A DNA stretch of 64,000 nucleotides from contig CM039137.1 in assembly GCA_022036555.1 (NCBI GenBank), forward strand, positions 5,309,034-5,373,033, written 5' to 3'. Below the pieces are notes generated by a model. That model made no database searches. It was not told where the DNA came from and saw only the letters and a list, made by a program, of their open reading frames with translations. Source of the DNA: Microstegium vimineum. Taxonomy: Eukaryota; Streptophyta; Magnoliopsida; Poales; Poaceae. This document shows, in pieces, positions 36,360 through 47,479 of this stretch. A program made the position numbers and the translations under genes. Within the stretch, counting starts at the first letter, position 1; each line of letters starts with the position of its first letter.

Positions 36360-38415
36360 GCGAACACATGGTTGTTATATGTTCATGAGGTTCAGTTTTG
36401 TGATGAGTGATTCATCAAAACTTTGGTGTTTCAGTTTGAGCGGTTATCACTAATCCTTTGCGAAAGCAAATGTGTGTCTGTCTATCGGTTTGTGGTGTGC
36501 AGGTACTATGTCTAGTGACAGTGGTCAATGGCGTGAAGAAGGTCGAGTAGAGGTTTGCCGTACCGATGGACTGAGAGCGGTGAAGGGCGGAAGCGGGGCT
36601 CGGACTGAGGGACCATGGGCGTCGGCGGACTAGCTGTGGTGGCTAGTGCCTGGCACCGGCGAGTGCGAAAAGACATGGAGGTAGACCGAGTCGACCGAGT
36701 TAAGACGGCGGACTAGCGGGTCGAGCAGAGGCTCAGGGGACTCGAAGTCCGACCGGGTGAGGATAAGGTGGCTCGAGTCGAGCGGTTTGGTGGTTTGGGC
36801 CGCAAAACCACCGGAGGATGGTTTCCGAGTTTGGGCCTCAAAACTCGGGGTTCGGTAGTTAAGCCGAAAGCTACCGGTGGTGGGTTTCGCGGTTTGGGCC
36901 TCAAAACCCGGGCGGAGCTTCCGAGGAAGCGGGGATGACATGTGGCGAAATCCTGGAGGTTGCGTCGAGGCGACGGCAACTCCTGGCAAGAAGCGGGGCC
37001 GTCCATTCAAAATGCGGGAGATATTTTCCGGAGCTTGGACTGCAATGGTTAGGCTAGATAGTTCACTCATGTATCTAGGGGAGTCTTTGGAAAATAGCCA
37101 AAGCCCGATAAATAGGGGGTGAAGGGTATCTCTCATCCTATCTCTTGAACCTTAATCATTTGCCCCAACTCTCTCTCTACCCTCTCTCTAGTTCATGAGA
37201 TCCCTAGGTTGTTTCCACCAACCTTTGTAAGAACTTGGGTTTGTTGCGAGGAATCGGAGGTCGCAACCTCCGTAAGCCATGGTGGCTTCGATTTCTTGAT
37301 CGTGTCCCCGTTTTGCTTGTGTTCTTCCCGTTTTGCTTTTGCTCTCTCCTTTTCCCGAGATGATTTCTCTTTGTAGGGAGTAGTTTTGAAAAATCCGTTT
37401 GAACCAAGTTGTTCGTATTCGTGAGGAGCATCTTTGTACCGAAGGGTTTTTCCTCAAACCTAACGAGTACGTAGATCGGGCGATTTCTTTGTGGCCTTCT
37501 TCGTTTTGCCTTTTCTCCCCCAAATCCTAATGTTCCCGTTTATCCTCTCCAAATTGAGCGATGATTTCTTCGGGATAGCTCCCCAACTGCACTAGGATCA
37601 TGCCTACAAAGTTTGGTTGCAGTTAGAGTTCATTTGGTTGAGTTTTGGGAAGATTTGACGGAGAGAAATCTGTTTTCGCGAAGAACAACTTTCTGCTCGT
37701 GAGCATCGGACTAGGCTCTGGACGACTTTCTCCTAGCTCCGGACCATAGCAAGTGGTCCGGTGGTCTTGACTTTTCTCGTGTCAAGCAGCGAAGGGCGTC
37801 GGACCACCCTCCGGACCATTCGTTTTTGAGGCTCCGGACCATACCCCATTGGTCCGGTGGTCTCTGTCTGTTGAGTCCACCAAGCATCGGACCAGTCGTC
37901 ATAGTCCGACGGCCCCGTCCGACGATCTGGTCCGGTGGTCGGGTGCTCACTGCATGGTTTTGGCAAAGGCGAGGGAAAGCTTCGGACCAGTGCTTCTTGG
38001 TCCGGTGGTAGCGTCGGACTAGTCCGGAGGTGACGTCCGAAGCTCGGGTGTTTACTGTGTCTTTTGGTCTCTGCTGAGTGACCGTCGGACCAGGCGTCGG
38101 ACCAGTCACCGGACTAAGCACCGGACCACTTCCATTGGTCCGGAGGCTCTGTCTGAAGCAGTCCGGCGGTTGCTGTTTTCGTGAGTTTTTGCCTCTTTTC
38201 CCTAGGGGTCGAGAACCTACGTTTTGGGGTTTCCGGTGAGTCTTCCTCCACTGCCGGTGAGCTCTCAATTCCTCGTTTTCGTCTGAATCCCCGCTCGCGT
38301 TGCTCGGAGGAGGTTGAGCACCTATCAACTGGGTTTGGTTTTTGGGAAGAGTGGACCGAATATTTCGAGAGAAATTTGAGGCTCCCATTCACCCCCTTGG
38401 TAGCCGTTCTCGGTC
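36360..38415. mobile_element. ~2.06-kb insertion inside the polyamine oxidase gene
   Basis: The insertion lies between two near-identical 11-bp copies, cttgatccgct (36349-36359) and cttcatccgct (38416-38426), which fits a target-site duplication with one change. No coding domain, terminal inverted repeat or LTR pair was recognised. The interior holds an array of ggacca/tggtcc motifs (37740-38160) and three gtttgggcc(g/t)caaaac units (36780-36910). A non-autonomous transposon of Mutator-like or LTR-derived origin is possible; the class is open. Confidence 0.6.
37740..38160. repeat. Array of ggacca / tggtcc inverted motifs
   Basis: About nine ggacca and five tggtcc hexamers, usually as cggacca and tggtccggtgg, are spaced over some 400 bases within the inserted element. 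Neighbouring motifs can pair as short hairpins. Similar gtccggtg-rich stretches are common in grass retrotransposons, from general knowledge. Confidence 0.7.
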
Positions 38416-39671
38416 CTTCATCCGCTTCACCCTCCACTGTGACCTCGCCTTGTCCCCGTCGCGCGGGGCCGGGGCCGGGAGGAAGGAGTCCAGCGTGGCG
38501 TGGACCCCGCCTATGACCTCGTCGGGGAGCGACTCAAGGTGCTCGGCCTCCCGCCCGGCGAACCACGCCAGCGCCACGCTGGAGCTCGCGTGGACGGGGC
38601 AGATCGACTCGGTGCCGCGCATCCACCACGGGATCTTCGACACGTGCCCCCGGAACGCCATGCGTAGGAACGGGAACTCCGGCGGCGCAGACGGGGCTAG
38701 CAGATGGCCACCATCGCCTTCCGGTTTCGCCGCTGGCACGGCCTCCAGCTCCATGAACAGCTTGTTCACGACGCCGAAGCCGAGCCTCGAGACGGCGTCG
38801 CGCTTGAACTGCGGGAGCGGTGGGTGGAAGGCGATGCCGCCCGCGGCGTGGGCGTCTTTCTTGCCGTTGTCGTTGCCGAGGCTCGCCTTGAGGACGCCCA
38901 GCGACACCGTGAGGATGACGTGGTCGGCGGCCATCGGTGCCACGCCATCATCGGCGAAGTGAAGGCGCACGGGGGCGTCGCTCTCGCTCTCGCTGCAGTC
39001 GAGGCGGCGGAGGCGGAGGCCGAGGCGGACGGTGCCCGGCGGGAGCGCCGCGACGAGGTGGTCCACGACGCGGGAGTACCCGCCGGGGATCGTGACGTGG
39101 TCGCCGGGGAAGTCCCGGTACTCGCGCTCGGCGACGAGGTCGAGGTCGCCGAGGTCGGCGGCGGAGGTGTCCGACCGCTCCCGGTTGATGTGCATGGCGA
39201 GCAGCGCGTCCTCGACCTCCTCCAGCTCCTTGCCGCCACCCGGGCGGCGCGCTGCCTGGTACAGCTCCTCGATCATGCCCCTGTACAGCTCCTCGATCGG
39301 CCTGGCAATCCGGTCCGCGTCGACCACCTCGCCGCCCTCGGCGACCGTGAGCGCGCGGTCGGGAAGCGGAACCCGTCGTCCATGCGCTCGTACGGGGGAG
39401 GGCCCTTCTCGTTCTCGCAGCAGGCGAGCGCGCCGGCGTCGCGCGCGAGCACGTACACGGGGTTCCCGTCGATGCCCTGAATCCACGTGGCGCCCATCTC
39501 GACGCGGTGGCCCGCGAACTCGGACGTGAGCACCCGCCCGCCCGCGCGGGCGCCGGCCTCCACGACCGTCACCTCGAACCTGTCCCCGCCTGCGGCGCAC
39601 AGCCGGTGCGCCGCCGTGAGGCCGGCCACGCCCGCGCCGACTACGATGACCCGCGGCTTCTTGGCCACCAT

Positions 39672-40310
39672 CCTCGCTCGGGCGCTCGCTACACAGTGGC
39701 TAGCAGCTGCTCGGTCACTCGGTGCGTGCCAAGTAGGCACCCCGTGCCAAGATGGGCCGGTCCGGGCGGCGCACGCGAGTGTCTGTCGTGTTGGCTGTGA
39801 ATGCCATTTCTAGCCTCTCGGACTCTCGATCGGTCACCATCTGCGAACCGTCAACAGTAGTGCCACTTTTCGCTGCGCTACCGGACGCCGGGCAACAATG
39901 TTGCACGTGCCAACATCAACATGTACTGGCCCAAGTGCGCGACAGGTGGCTTTCTCGGGGAAGCGGCGATGGGGCATCTGTTTGCCCCGGCGGTTATTTC
40001 GCCAGCCGTCCTTGCCCCCATCGCCACCCGTCCAACTTTCTTTCTCTCTTTTTTTTTGTTTTTTTAGGAAAGCAAACACCTGCCTAGCAAAAAAAAACAA
40101 AAAAACACCAAGGCAAACACCCAAAAAACAAGGAAAACCAAACAACCACACGGGCAAACAACCGCCGGATCCTATTTGCGCTTTCTCGGTCTTGGTGGAT
40201 ATGATCCTGCGCGCTGCCCGTTCTTCATGGTCTGCTGCATGCGCACGGTAACGACTAACGAGTGGTGTATCACGAGCATCATGAGTGCGTGAATGCGCCA
40301 GCACTACACT
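39672..40310. other. Upstream flank of the polyamine oxidase pseudogene
   Basis: This would be the former promoter and leader of the broken gene. The stretch 40030-40150 is built of runs of T and A. No recognised gene is present. Confidence 0.4.
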
Positions 40311-40598
40311 GGCTGTGTTTAGATCCTAACTTTTTCTCCAATTTTCCATCACATTTCTATCACATCGAATTTCTATTCCCCGTCACATCAAAATATCGGC
40401 ATATATATGACGTACTAAATATAGATAAAATAAAAAAACTAATTATACAGTTTTGTTGTACTTTGCGAGACGAATATTTTAAGCCTAATTAATTAATGTT
40501 TGAACAATTATTACTAAATAAAAATAAAATTACTACAGTGTGACATGATAAGTGCTACAAAAAAATTTTCACTCCAATTCCAGGATTTAAACACAGCC
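40311..40598. mobile_element. MITE with GGCTGTGTTTA ends
   Basis: The left end ggctgtgtttagatcc is mirrored by ggatttaaacacagcc on the right, with one mismatch across 16 bases. The AT-rich interior has 'gcgagacgaatattttaagc', similar to other Tourist/PIF-like grass MITEs. No target duplication is obvious. Confidence 0.75.
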
Positions 40599-40747
40599 TG
40601 TCGAGATTGATTGATCTGATCAGTCTTTGTATTCTGGTCAGGTCTGTTGACATTTTGCTGGTGTACAGCTCGGCGTGGTGTGAACAGGGAAAGCAAGATA
40701 GATTTGCTAGCGTACACGCTACACCACTGCTCCATGTATGTACTGTA

Positions 40748-40969
40748 CTCCCTCCGATGTTTTTGACTTTTTGATACCATATTTGACTATTTATTTTATT
40801 CAAAATATTTTTGTAAATTATAAAATAAATAAATTATTATTAAAGTATCTCTGATGATAAAATAAGTTATGAAAAAATTAATAATATTTATATAAAAAAT
40901 TTAAATAAGACCAACATTTAAAGAAAATGACACAGATTCTAAAGTAATATTTTTAATAGGACGGAGGGG
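40748..40969. mobile_element. Stowaway-like MITE
   Basis: The element runs from ctccctccgatgt to ggacggagggg and is flanked by TA at 40746-40747 and 40970-40971. It is about 222 bp and AT-rich inside, as expected for Stowaway. Confidence 0.85.
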
Positions 40970-41163
40970 TACACTACTTACGTGCTATATATAAGACACC
41001 ACTGTTCATTCATTGTGCCCTTGTGCGTTGTTTGTCATTGCTCATCCACCATGCAATAAGTATCGTTTATTCATTATTACTGTTATACTGCTTCCTACCG
41101 TCGTGCGCGAGCGTAGCGCGTGCTCCTAGGCTAGTATGATCTCATCAACGGCGATCGAATGGA

Positions 41164-41270
41164 GTGAGTATATCCAAATTATAATGCATTCCAAAAAATA
41201 TGAGATATTTTGAATCTCTAAGATTATTAAAATACATTATAATTTGAAATAGATGGGATATATTTTTAGA
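41164..41270. mobile_element. Short decayed MITE-like inverted repeat
   Basis: The arms ccaaattataatgcatt and aatacattataatttg face each other around a short spacer. This suggests a small, decayed Stowaway-related fold-back element. Confidence 0.4.
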
Positions 41271-41336
41271 AATGAAATTACTATTTTATTATTTTTGAAA
41301 ACAGAAAACCAACTTCAAAACCTGCTAGAATACTAA

Positions 41337-41611
41337 GTCCTCGTTTGGCACAGTTTAGATCATCTTTCTAGGACAAACTAAGTTGTTTATAAAAAATGTA
41401 TGATAAAATAATTTCAGCAATATGTTCATGGATGCCTAAGAGAGAAACATGAGGAAGAGCGCTATAAAATGCTATTTTTTAGCTTCACTTCTCTTCATTC
41501 TTTGTGAGAGCATAAAAAAGGGGTAGGGGCTTCACCCATACGCTATTTTGAAAAATAGGTGTTTGGCTAAAAAAAATAGCAAAGTTGTTTGTAAGCTGTG
41601 TCAAACAGATC
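41337..41611. mobile_element. hAT-like MITE candidate
   Basis: The left end tcctcgtttggcacagttta is approximately mirrored by aagctgtgtcaaacagatc at the right. The interior is short and non-coding. Ends are imperfect, so the boundaries are approximate. Confidence 0.45.
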
Positions 41612-42183
41612 TTGAATTTACCCAATTTTCATATTTGGAGGGTGTTTGATATACAATTTTATAATTGAAAGTCTAAAATCCGATTAATTTGCATGTTGTG
41701 CAAGTTAAAGATTGAAAATGAATATTACCCATTAATAAACGAATGAAGCAGGCTAGGAAGATTTGTATCTTTTATGTGGTCCATATCCATCTTTCACGTC
41801 CTCGAATGGTAGAAGAGGCCCTATATCCACCTTTCACGTGGGTGAATCTGATGCCAGCTCTGCTGAAAGAAAGGAGAAAAAGAAAAGAAAAGGACATGGA
41901 ATCCAATTCCACATTCACCAGTCACCACTAAACCTTCTGACCGTATACTCTTTCAACCTGTTGATGCTGTTTTCATGCATCCGGCAAGAATTGGCTTGGC
42001 ATCAAAGGACGGACGACATTGTCGATTGTGAAGCTTACAAAGAGTATCTGTAATCTGTTGGATGTATGCCGAATGCCACCTCATAACTCATAAGTCATAA
42101 CAAATATTTGATCTTAAGAACATTTCCAAACTGCGTGCTCAAACCTCAAATACCAACAGGGACTAATGAATGAGTGTATGTCA

Positions 42184-42552
42184 GGGCAGTCCCAATAGTG
42201 TATTGATAATGATTTTTATTCTCATTAAATGATTTTTCACGTAGGTAAAATGTTGACATGACAATATAATTAATTATGAAAGAGAGCACAAATCCTAGAA
42301 AGAGTTTCCTCATGAAGAAAAACAGGTCTTCACCCCACCCAATGGACCAAGAAGCTATGAAATCGTCATTGAGAAGAAACCATCAGTTTTTAGGGGGCTC
42401 GTGGAACACTCTCATTGGAGGAAAAAGATAGAGTTGGGAGAAAGAAAGAGAAAATAATTATTACTCGAAGACACTTCCATTGTGGAAGATAATTTCTATA
42501 GTAATTTTTTGTACTATGAAAATCGTGTCAGTTTCTTCCATTGGAACTGCCC
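42184..42552. mobile_element. MITE with GGGCAGTCCCAATAGTG ends
   Basis: The left end gggcagtcccaatagtg is mirrored by ttccattggaactgccc on the right. The element is about 369 bp with no coding frame. The terminal motif is of the kind found in non-autonomous grass DNA transposons; the superfamily is not fixed by what is visible. Confidence 0.7.
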
Positions 42553-42699
42553 TAAAAGAGACTAATGTCAATAAGTTTGTTTCCAGAGGATTGTACGCAC
42601 CAGTGCTCTCCATTTTGATGCAACTTGGGAGTTCGATCTCCATCACTCATGGATTCAAATTCAGGCATTTTTATTCCAGTTTAAAGTCTAGTATACTAA

Positions 42700-42724
42700 C
42701 CCCCCCCCCCCCCCCCCCCCCCCC
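42700..42724. repeat. Homopolymer run of 25 C
   Basis: A run of 25 C is followed by a degenerate cacc-type repeat up to about 42748. Such runs are error-prone in sequencing and assembly. Confidence 0.9.
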
Positions 42725-43259
42725 GCACACACCCACCCACCCACCACCAAAAAAAAATACAACTTTAGCTGTCATAGCTCAATGTAGCCTTGGAGGTATC
42801 TCATGTTTGGTGCACCGAATATTGGTGTAAGGTCTGTTTAGCTATAATTGATTATGGACAGGATAAATATTAATACGGCCAAATGATTTTCCACTCCGAA
42901 TTTTGTGGGTGCCTCATTATAAAAATAAATAAATAAAATGTGGTTAACTCGTTTAAAAATTTATATAAGATAATAATGTAGGATGTCTTTCCCTAGTAAA
43001 TTACAGTTACTATCTCTTATTATGCCCCCTAATCAAATGCTTAGTAGACTAGCATTAAGTAGTGTCCGATAAGAAATAGTGTTGAAGGAAGATACGTTTC
43101 TCAAAAAACTTGTTCGAATTTGAAAAGATTGTAATACAGAGTATGCCATGTTTATTTGAAAACTCGGGACACCATTTGCAACCCATTTCCCTCAAAAGAA
43201 AGAAACCGTGAAAGGGAATAGCAAAGTCTATTGATTCTTTAACTGTTAATGTTATAATA

Positions 43260-43495
43260 CTCCCTCTTTTTCTTTTTAACTGTCGTTCATCTTTCCGAGA
43301 AATAACTTTAATTAAATTTATAAAAAAAATTGTTGATACTTATCATACATAATTAATATCACCAGATAGACCGTTGAATCTATTTTTCATAATAAATTTA
43401 TTTAAAGATATATTTGTTTTTAATATTTTTTTACAAATATAGTCAAACTACTGGCACATAAATCAACAACGATAAATATTTAAAGATAGAGAGAG
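43260..43495. mobile_element. Degenerate Stowaway-like MITE
   Basis: The left end ctccctctttttc and right end gatagagagag are imperfect Stowaway ends with TA on the right. The AT-rich interior with 'agtcaaacta' also fits. It is more decayed than the other copies in the window. Confidence 0.5.
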
Positions 43496-43499
43496 TACG

Positions 43500-44689
43500 A
43501 TGTAGTAATAAGTTAATTACACAAAGTTTGAAATCAAGTTGCAACCATCTACTACTTCAATTTAGTTCGCCGTGTGATCGACATTTATGATCTGTTTGAT
43601 GAGCGAGCTAGTTACTAGTTAGGTTAAAAATTAGCTAAATTTGGCTAGCTAGTTTGATAATAACTAGTTAAAGCTCTATCTTAAAAAAAATAGCCATCCT
43701 GTTTACATGCACTAGAACTAATTTGGTCTATGTTTTAGCTAGCTAGTGATTAGCCCTTGTACCATATGACAAGGCTGAGGACGTTATCAAGCGTACAGAG
43801 CTATAGGTGCTGAAAAATGAAAAAAGGATTTGTTCAGTAAGAGATAACCACAACAAACGCAAGGGCAACGGATCTTATGGTTTACCAATATAAACTTGTA
43901 TCCTACTTTGAAGGAACGGATCTTATAGTTTACCAATTGTCTGTCACATACTTGTATCGTATTTGAACAAACGGATTTAACTCTTACAGTAAGCTTTTGG
44001 CGCCTAAAGGCAAACCCAAAGCAGGCAAACTATCGATTGGTGGTGTCAGTGTCGGCTCCATCTATGTGCTCGTGTCGTGGCTGCTGCTGATAGGCTGTCA
44101 CTTATCAAGTTAAAAGTGGCCTTACCTTTCTTTGCTTGGCGATTATTATTGTTGTCAGTGGCGCGGCGCCCACGGTTCGTCGCTGCCGGTTCTGCCGGCT
44201 CGCCGCGCTTGAAGGAAAGAGCACTGAGCATGGGCCTAGATGTCTAGGGAATTTGTGTGGTCCATCTAGATACGGCCCGCGTACAACGAGCAGGCCGTTG
44301 ATGATAATAAGCTGGGCCGAGTGAGTGAGTTTACCAGGGTCCTATCTTGTGCTTGTGCGAGATCGACGTCAAGGGATCCAAATGTTCTCTTCAGTCTTCA
44401 CATTCGAAGAATCGCGATAGAAAAACGGCTGAGACCACCCTGCATTATTTCATCACAAACTGTAGAATCACTACGTTACAGAATACAGAGTACAGACACA
44501 GAGCAATAGCATTATATCAGAGCATTAAGCGCTAGTAGTATATATTGCACCATCACCATCGCCGCGCTTTGCTAACAATTCACAAAACAAGATTTTTTTA
44601 AAAAAAAAACACACACACACACAAACCTATAGTACAACAGTAGCAAAATGTCCTCCACACATTGAACCTTTCAATTATGAACAGACTAA
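43500..44689. other. Intergenic region downstream of the phospholipase gene
   Basis: No gene is recognised. An (AC)n microsatellite lies at about 44609-44624. The phospholipase 3' untranslated region should occupy the right-hand end. Confidence 0.4.
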
Positions 44690-46102
44690 CTAATTGGCCC
44701 CTCTAACTCTAAAGCATGCAGAGAAAAGCTTGGTCCCAGGCCGAGTCTTATCCTTGACAGGTGTCTTTGTCTCCTTACTAGCCGTGGTAGTGGTTGTGGT
44801 GGCAGCAGCAGCGACGACACTGTCATCGTTATCCACGACCGGCGGCACGGGCATGTTCTCCTCGGCGAGCGGTTCGAGCTGCCACAGGCCGGTTTCTCCG
44901 ATGACCATCCCCCTGTTCCGCTCCACCCACCACGACTCCGGCACGAGGTTGTCGTCGTTGAGGAACGCGGACGACTTGTTGACCAGCGCCACGCTGCGGT
45001 GCACCTGCAGCTTGAACTCGCCGTCCTTCCCGTTCCAGCCCGCCACCGTGTGCAGGATGCCCTGCAGGTTGTGGTAGTCCCCGAGGTTGGTGGAGTCGCG
45101 CTTCACGTACGGCGACTTCTTCGAGTCGACGGCCAGGACGTCGCCGGCGTTGGCGTAGCCGAGGAGGCCGCTCGGGTAGAGCGGGATGAGGTCGGGCGCG
45201 TTCCGGACGTGCAGCGCCCGCAGGTTGGGCAGCGCCTCGAACCTCTCCTTGAACTCCGGGTTCCCGATCTGCGGGCTCCCGAACACGATGGCCGTGACGG
45301 GGATGTCGGCGCCGCCGACCCTGGACACGCCGTTCACCGCGATGTCGAACGCGCAGAGCGTGGCCAGCGACGCGCCGAGGCTGTGGCCGGTGCACACCAC
45401 GCTGAGGCTCGCGGACTCGCCCTTGTACCGGGCCACCAGCGCGCGCACGGCGGCGAGCAGCTGCTCCCTTGCGCTGTACTTGGAGAAGGGCGAGCGCTCG
45501 TCGCTGGAGGTGTAGATGAGGTACCAGCCCTTCATGACGCGAGCTTTGCCGCGGGCCGGGTCACCCTCCGGCAGGACGGCGTCGGGGGAGACGAGCTCCG
45601 GCTTGAGTACGTCCACCCACTCCAGCGTCCGGATGGTGCCGCGCCACGCCACGTAGATGACGCGCTGGCCCGTGGCGGACGCGGCGGCGTCCGTGGACAC
45701 GGACACGTAGCCGATCCAGTTGGACTCCTTGCTCCACGCCTCGCGGGAGAGCGAGAAGAGCATCACGCCGCCCGGGAACGACTCCTCGGAGGAGGTCCCG
45801 TACAGGTACGCCGCCGGAGAGATGTCGGCGGCGGCAGGGAACAGCGTGCGGGCGAAGAGCGTCGACCGGGAGTAGCGGCAGCTGCCGGAGTACTTGGAGT
45901 GCGGGTCCGAGTCGAACGAGTCGTAGGTGACCTGGCAGAGGTCGCCGCACAGCAGGATGAGGCGGCGGAGCGTGAGGTCCAGAGGGTCCAGGAGGCCCTC
46001 CCAGTGCTTGGACCCGAGCAGCTCCGGCCACGACGCGGAGCCCTTGGCGCCGCCGACCAGGGACAGGGAGCTGGACAGGAGGACGCCTTGGCTCGCGTCC
46101 AT
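44690..46102 (-). CDS. Phospholipase A1-II (class 3 lipase)
   Basis: A single uninterrupted minus-strand frame gives 470 residues, the usual size for plant PLA1-II enzymes. The lipase core is clear: VIYVAWRGTIRTLEWVDVL (148-166), the nucleophile elbow CTGHSLGASLA with Ser241, then FGSPQIGNPEF (274-284), VRNAPDLIPLYP with Asp304, and a His in the DYHNLQGILH segment (344 or 351). No signal or plastid transit peptide is evident, so a cytosolic enzyme is likely. Family knowledge: PLA1-II enzymes release the sn-1 fatty acid of phospholipids and relate to DAD1-like lipases that feed jasmonate synthesis. A Thr/Ala/Val-rich low-complexity tail (about 430-450) precedes a basic C-terminus. The GC-rich gene has many open frames on the opposite strand, which are shadows. 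Which of the several grass paralogues this is cannot be decided. Confidence 0.93.
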   Translation of the reverse strand: MDASQGVLLSSSLSLVGGAKGSASWPELLGSKHWEGLLDPLDLTLRRLILLCGDLCQVTYDSFDSDPHSKYSGSCRYSRSTLFARTLFPAAADISPAAYLYGTSSEESFPGGVMLFSLSREAWSKESNWIGYVSVSTDAAASATGQRVIYVAWRGTIRTLEWVDVLKPELVSPDAVLPEGDPARGKARVMKGWYLIYTSSDERSPFSKYSAREQLLAAVRALVARYKGESASLSVVCTGHSLGASLATLCAFDIAVNGVSRVGGADIPVTAIVFGSPQIGNPEFKERFEALPNLRALHVRNAPDLIPLYPSGLLGYANAGDVLAVDSKKSPYVKRDSTNLGDYHNLQGILHTVAGWNGKDGEFKLQVHRSVALVNKSSAFLNDDNLVPESWWVERNRGMVIGETGLWQLEPLAEENMPVPPVVDNDDSVVAAAATTTTTTASKETKTPVKDKTRPGTKLFSACFRVRGAN

Positions 46103-47479
46103 GTGGGCAGTGTGCGCGTGGTGCGATGAGAAGAGGATCAGCTTGTGCCTTGTGGTCAGAGCGTGTGAGAGGAGCTGTTTGGTTCATATCATAGGCTGCC
46201 AGCTGCCTGCCAAGTAGACACATCGATCTCACCTTCAGGGGCTCGAAAATGAACGCTGGAATCCATGGCTTGGTGAGACTTTGGTCGGTCTATTATGGTA
46301 AAAAAAAAGATGGGCTATGCCTTACGCTAAAAAATGGCAAGTCTGCCAAGATGGGTATTGCCCTTGACTGATAGCTGTGGGTGCAACTGTGCACGGTCGC
46401 ACGGAACGCCGACGGTCCTGCCAACAATTTGCTTTGAAGCTGCTTTCACTCAAACGGGCTACGGTCCATGGCTATGGCACTAGCAAAAATCAACATAATT
46501 TTAGTCACTATATTGGTGGCCATTGTTGAATAAAATGGGATTGACCCATATTTTAATAATCTAATAAATTATAGTCTCATAGTACATGTTATGTCGTTTT
46601 ATAAGTATATATAGTCTCATACGGGATATTTACTATAAATTGACTTAACTTAAATATGTGGACTTTGTGTGCATCAATTGAGAAGTTGAGGGGAGGATGA
46701 CTGGGTGTCACACACACGCCGCCGCAGAGGCGTGGCGTGCGTGCCGTGTGTAACGACAGACTTGAATAGAATTGATTTTCCGAGATTCAAGCATGTCCGT
46801 TGGTCTTCCTTCGACAGACCTTCTCGGAGAGATCGAGAGAGCAGGTGCCTCCGGAACCGACGTCGCCCTGAGATCCTTGTACGGGGTGTGCGACGATTAG
46901 GTTTTTGGGGAACGATCCTACTTCCCGGTGTTGCGTTCGCCTTCTTCGTCTACTTCCCGCAGCGTTCGTGGGTCTGCACTGCGAAACTCTTCCTGCATCG
47001 ATTGCAGTCCGCGACTTCGAGCAACGCACTATGTCGACCAGTGCAAATGGAGCCTCCCATGCCTTCGGCATGGGCCCCTTCACTGGGTACATGTTTTTCA
47101 TGTTTATTGCTACTATATAGATCGAATATTTGGATGTTGTGTCTACTGCTAGCTTTTTACTTGATGTATATGCTGCTAGTTTTATTCACATGCAAATATA
47201 TGTCATCATCATGTTGTTACTATTTAATTTTTGGATTAAATTTACATGAAAATTGATTAAATACTTAACAACCATAGTTTTAGTCAATTTATTTGGCCAA
47301 ATGGGAGGGATATCAAGCCAAAATTTGACACCCCTACCAAATGACAGCAAATTTTGGTCGAAGCAGCCAAATTTTGGCTTAGCATCCTTTGACACACATG
47401 GTAAGCAATCAAAGCGTGTTTTTTTTTATTATGTGGAGAAAATTAGAGTGTTGCGGTTCTGATCGAAAGTCATCCCGTA
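46103..47479. other. Upstream region of the phospholipase gene and possible retroelement remnant
   Basis: The first few hundred bases are the promoter side of the phospholipase gene. The GC-rich stretch 46690-47050, with cacacacgccgccg and later a Ser- and Arg-rich short frame, looks like transposon-derived sequence, perhaps part of an LTR, but no partner copy is seen. Confidence 0.3.

Larger units (their letters stand above)
36090..39671 (-). pseudogene. Polyamine oxidase (flavin amine oxidase), disrupted
   Basis: The minus-strand gene starts at the ATG at 39671. It has the FAD-binding motif VIVVGAGVAGLTAAHRL, then EFAGHRVEMGATWIQGI, EEVEDALLAMHINRER, FGVVNKLFMELEAV and SKIPWWMRGTESICPVHA. 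The end is found at 36090-36359 as RSGWATDPLFLGSYSYVAVG and LFAGEATHRTHYSTTHAAYL. The order matches plant cytosolic polyamine oxidases close to rice PAO1, which oxidise spermine or spermidine with release of hydrogen peroxide. It is broken at three places: a one-base frameshift near 39361-39375, an insertion of about 2.06 kb between 38416 and 36360, and another frameshift in the linker near 36230-36260. A stretch of about 25 codons is also missing near 39266-39300. The two gene pieces are otherwise well conserved, so inactivation looks fairly recent. An annotator might instead model the insertion as an intron. Confidence 0.85.

Noticed and set aside
38085..38110. The string tcggaccaggc, which matches the first 11 bases of miR166
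   Set aside because: The match stops there, the site lies in the ggacca-rich repeat array where the motif is frequent, and no precursor hairpin of the right shape is seen.
44999..46129. 376-residue plus-strand open frame opposite the phospholipase gene
   Set aside because: It is the shadow of a GC-rich coding sequence; the minus strand has the complete lipase motif set.
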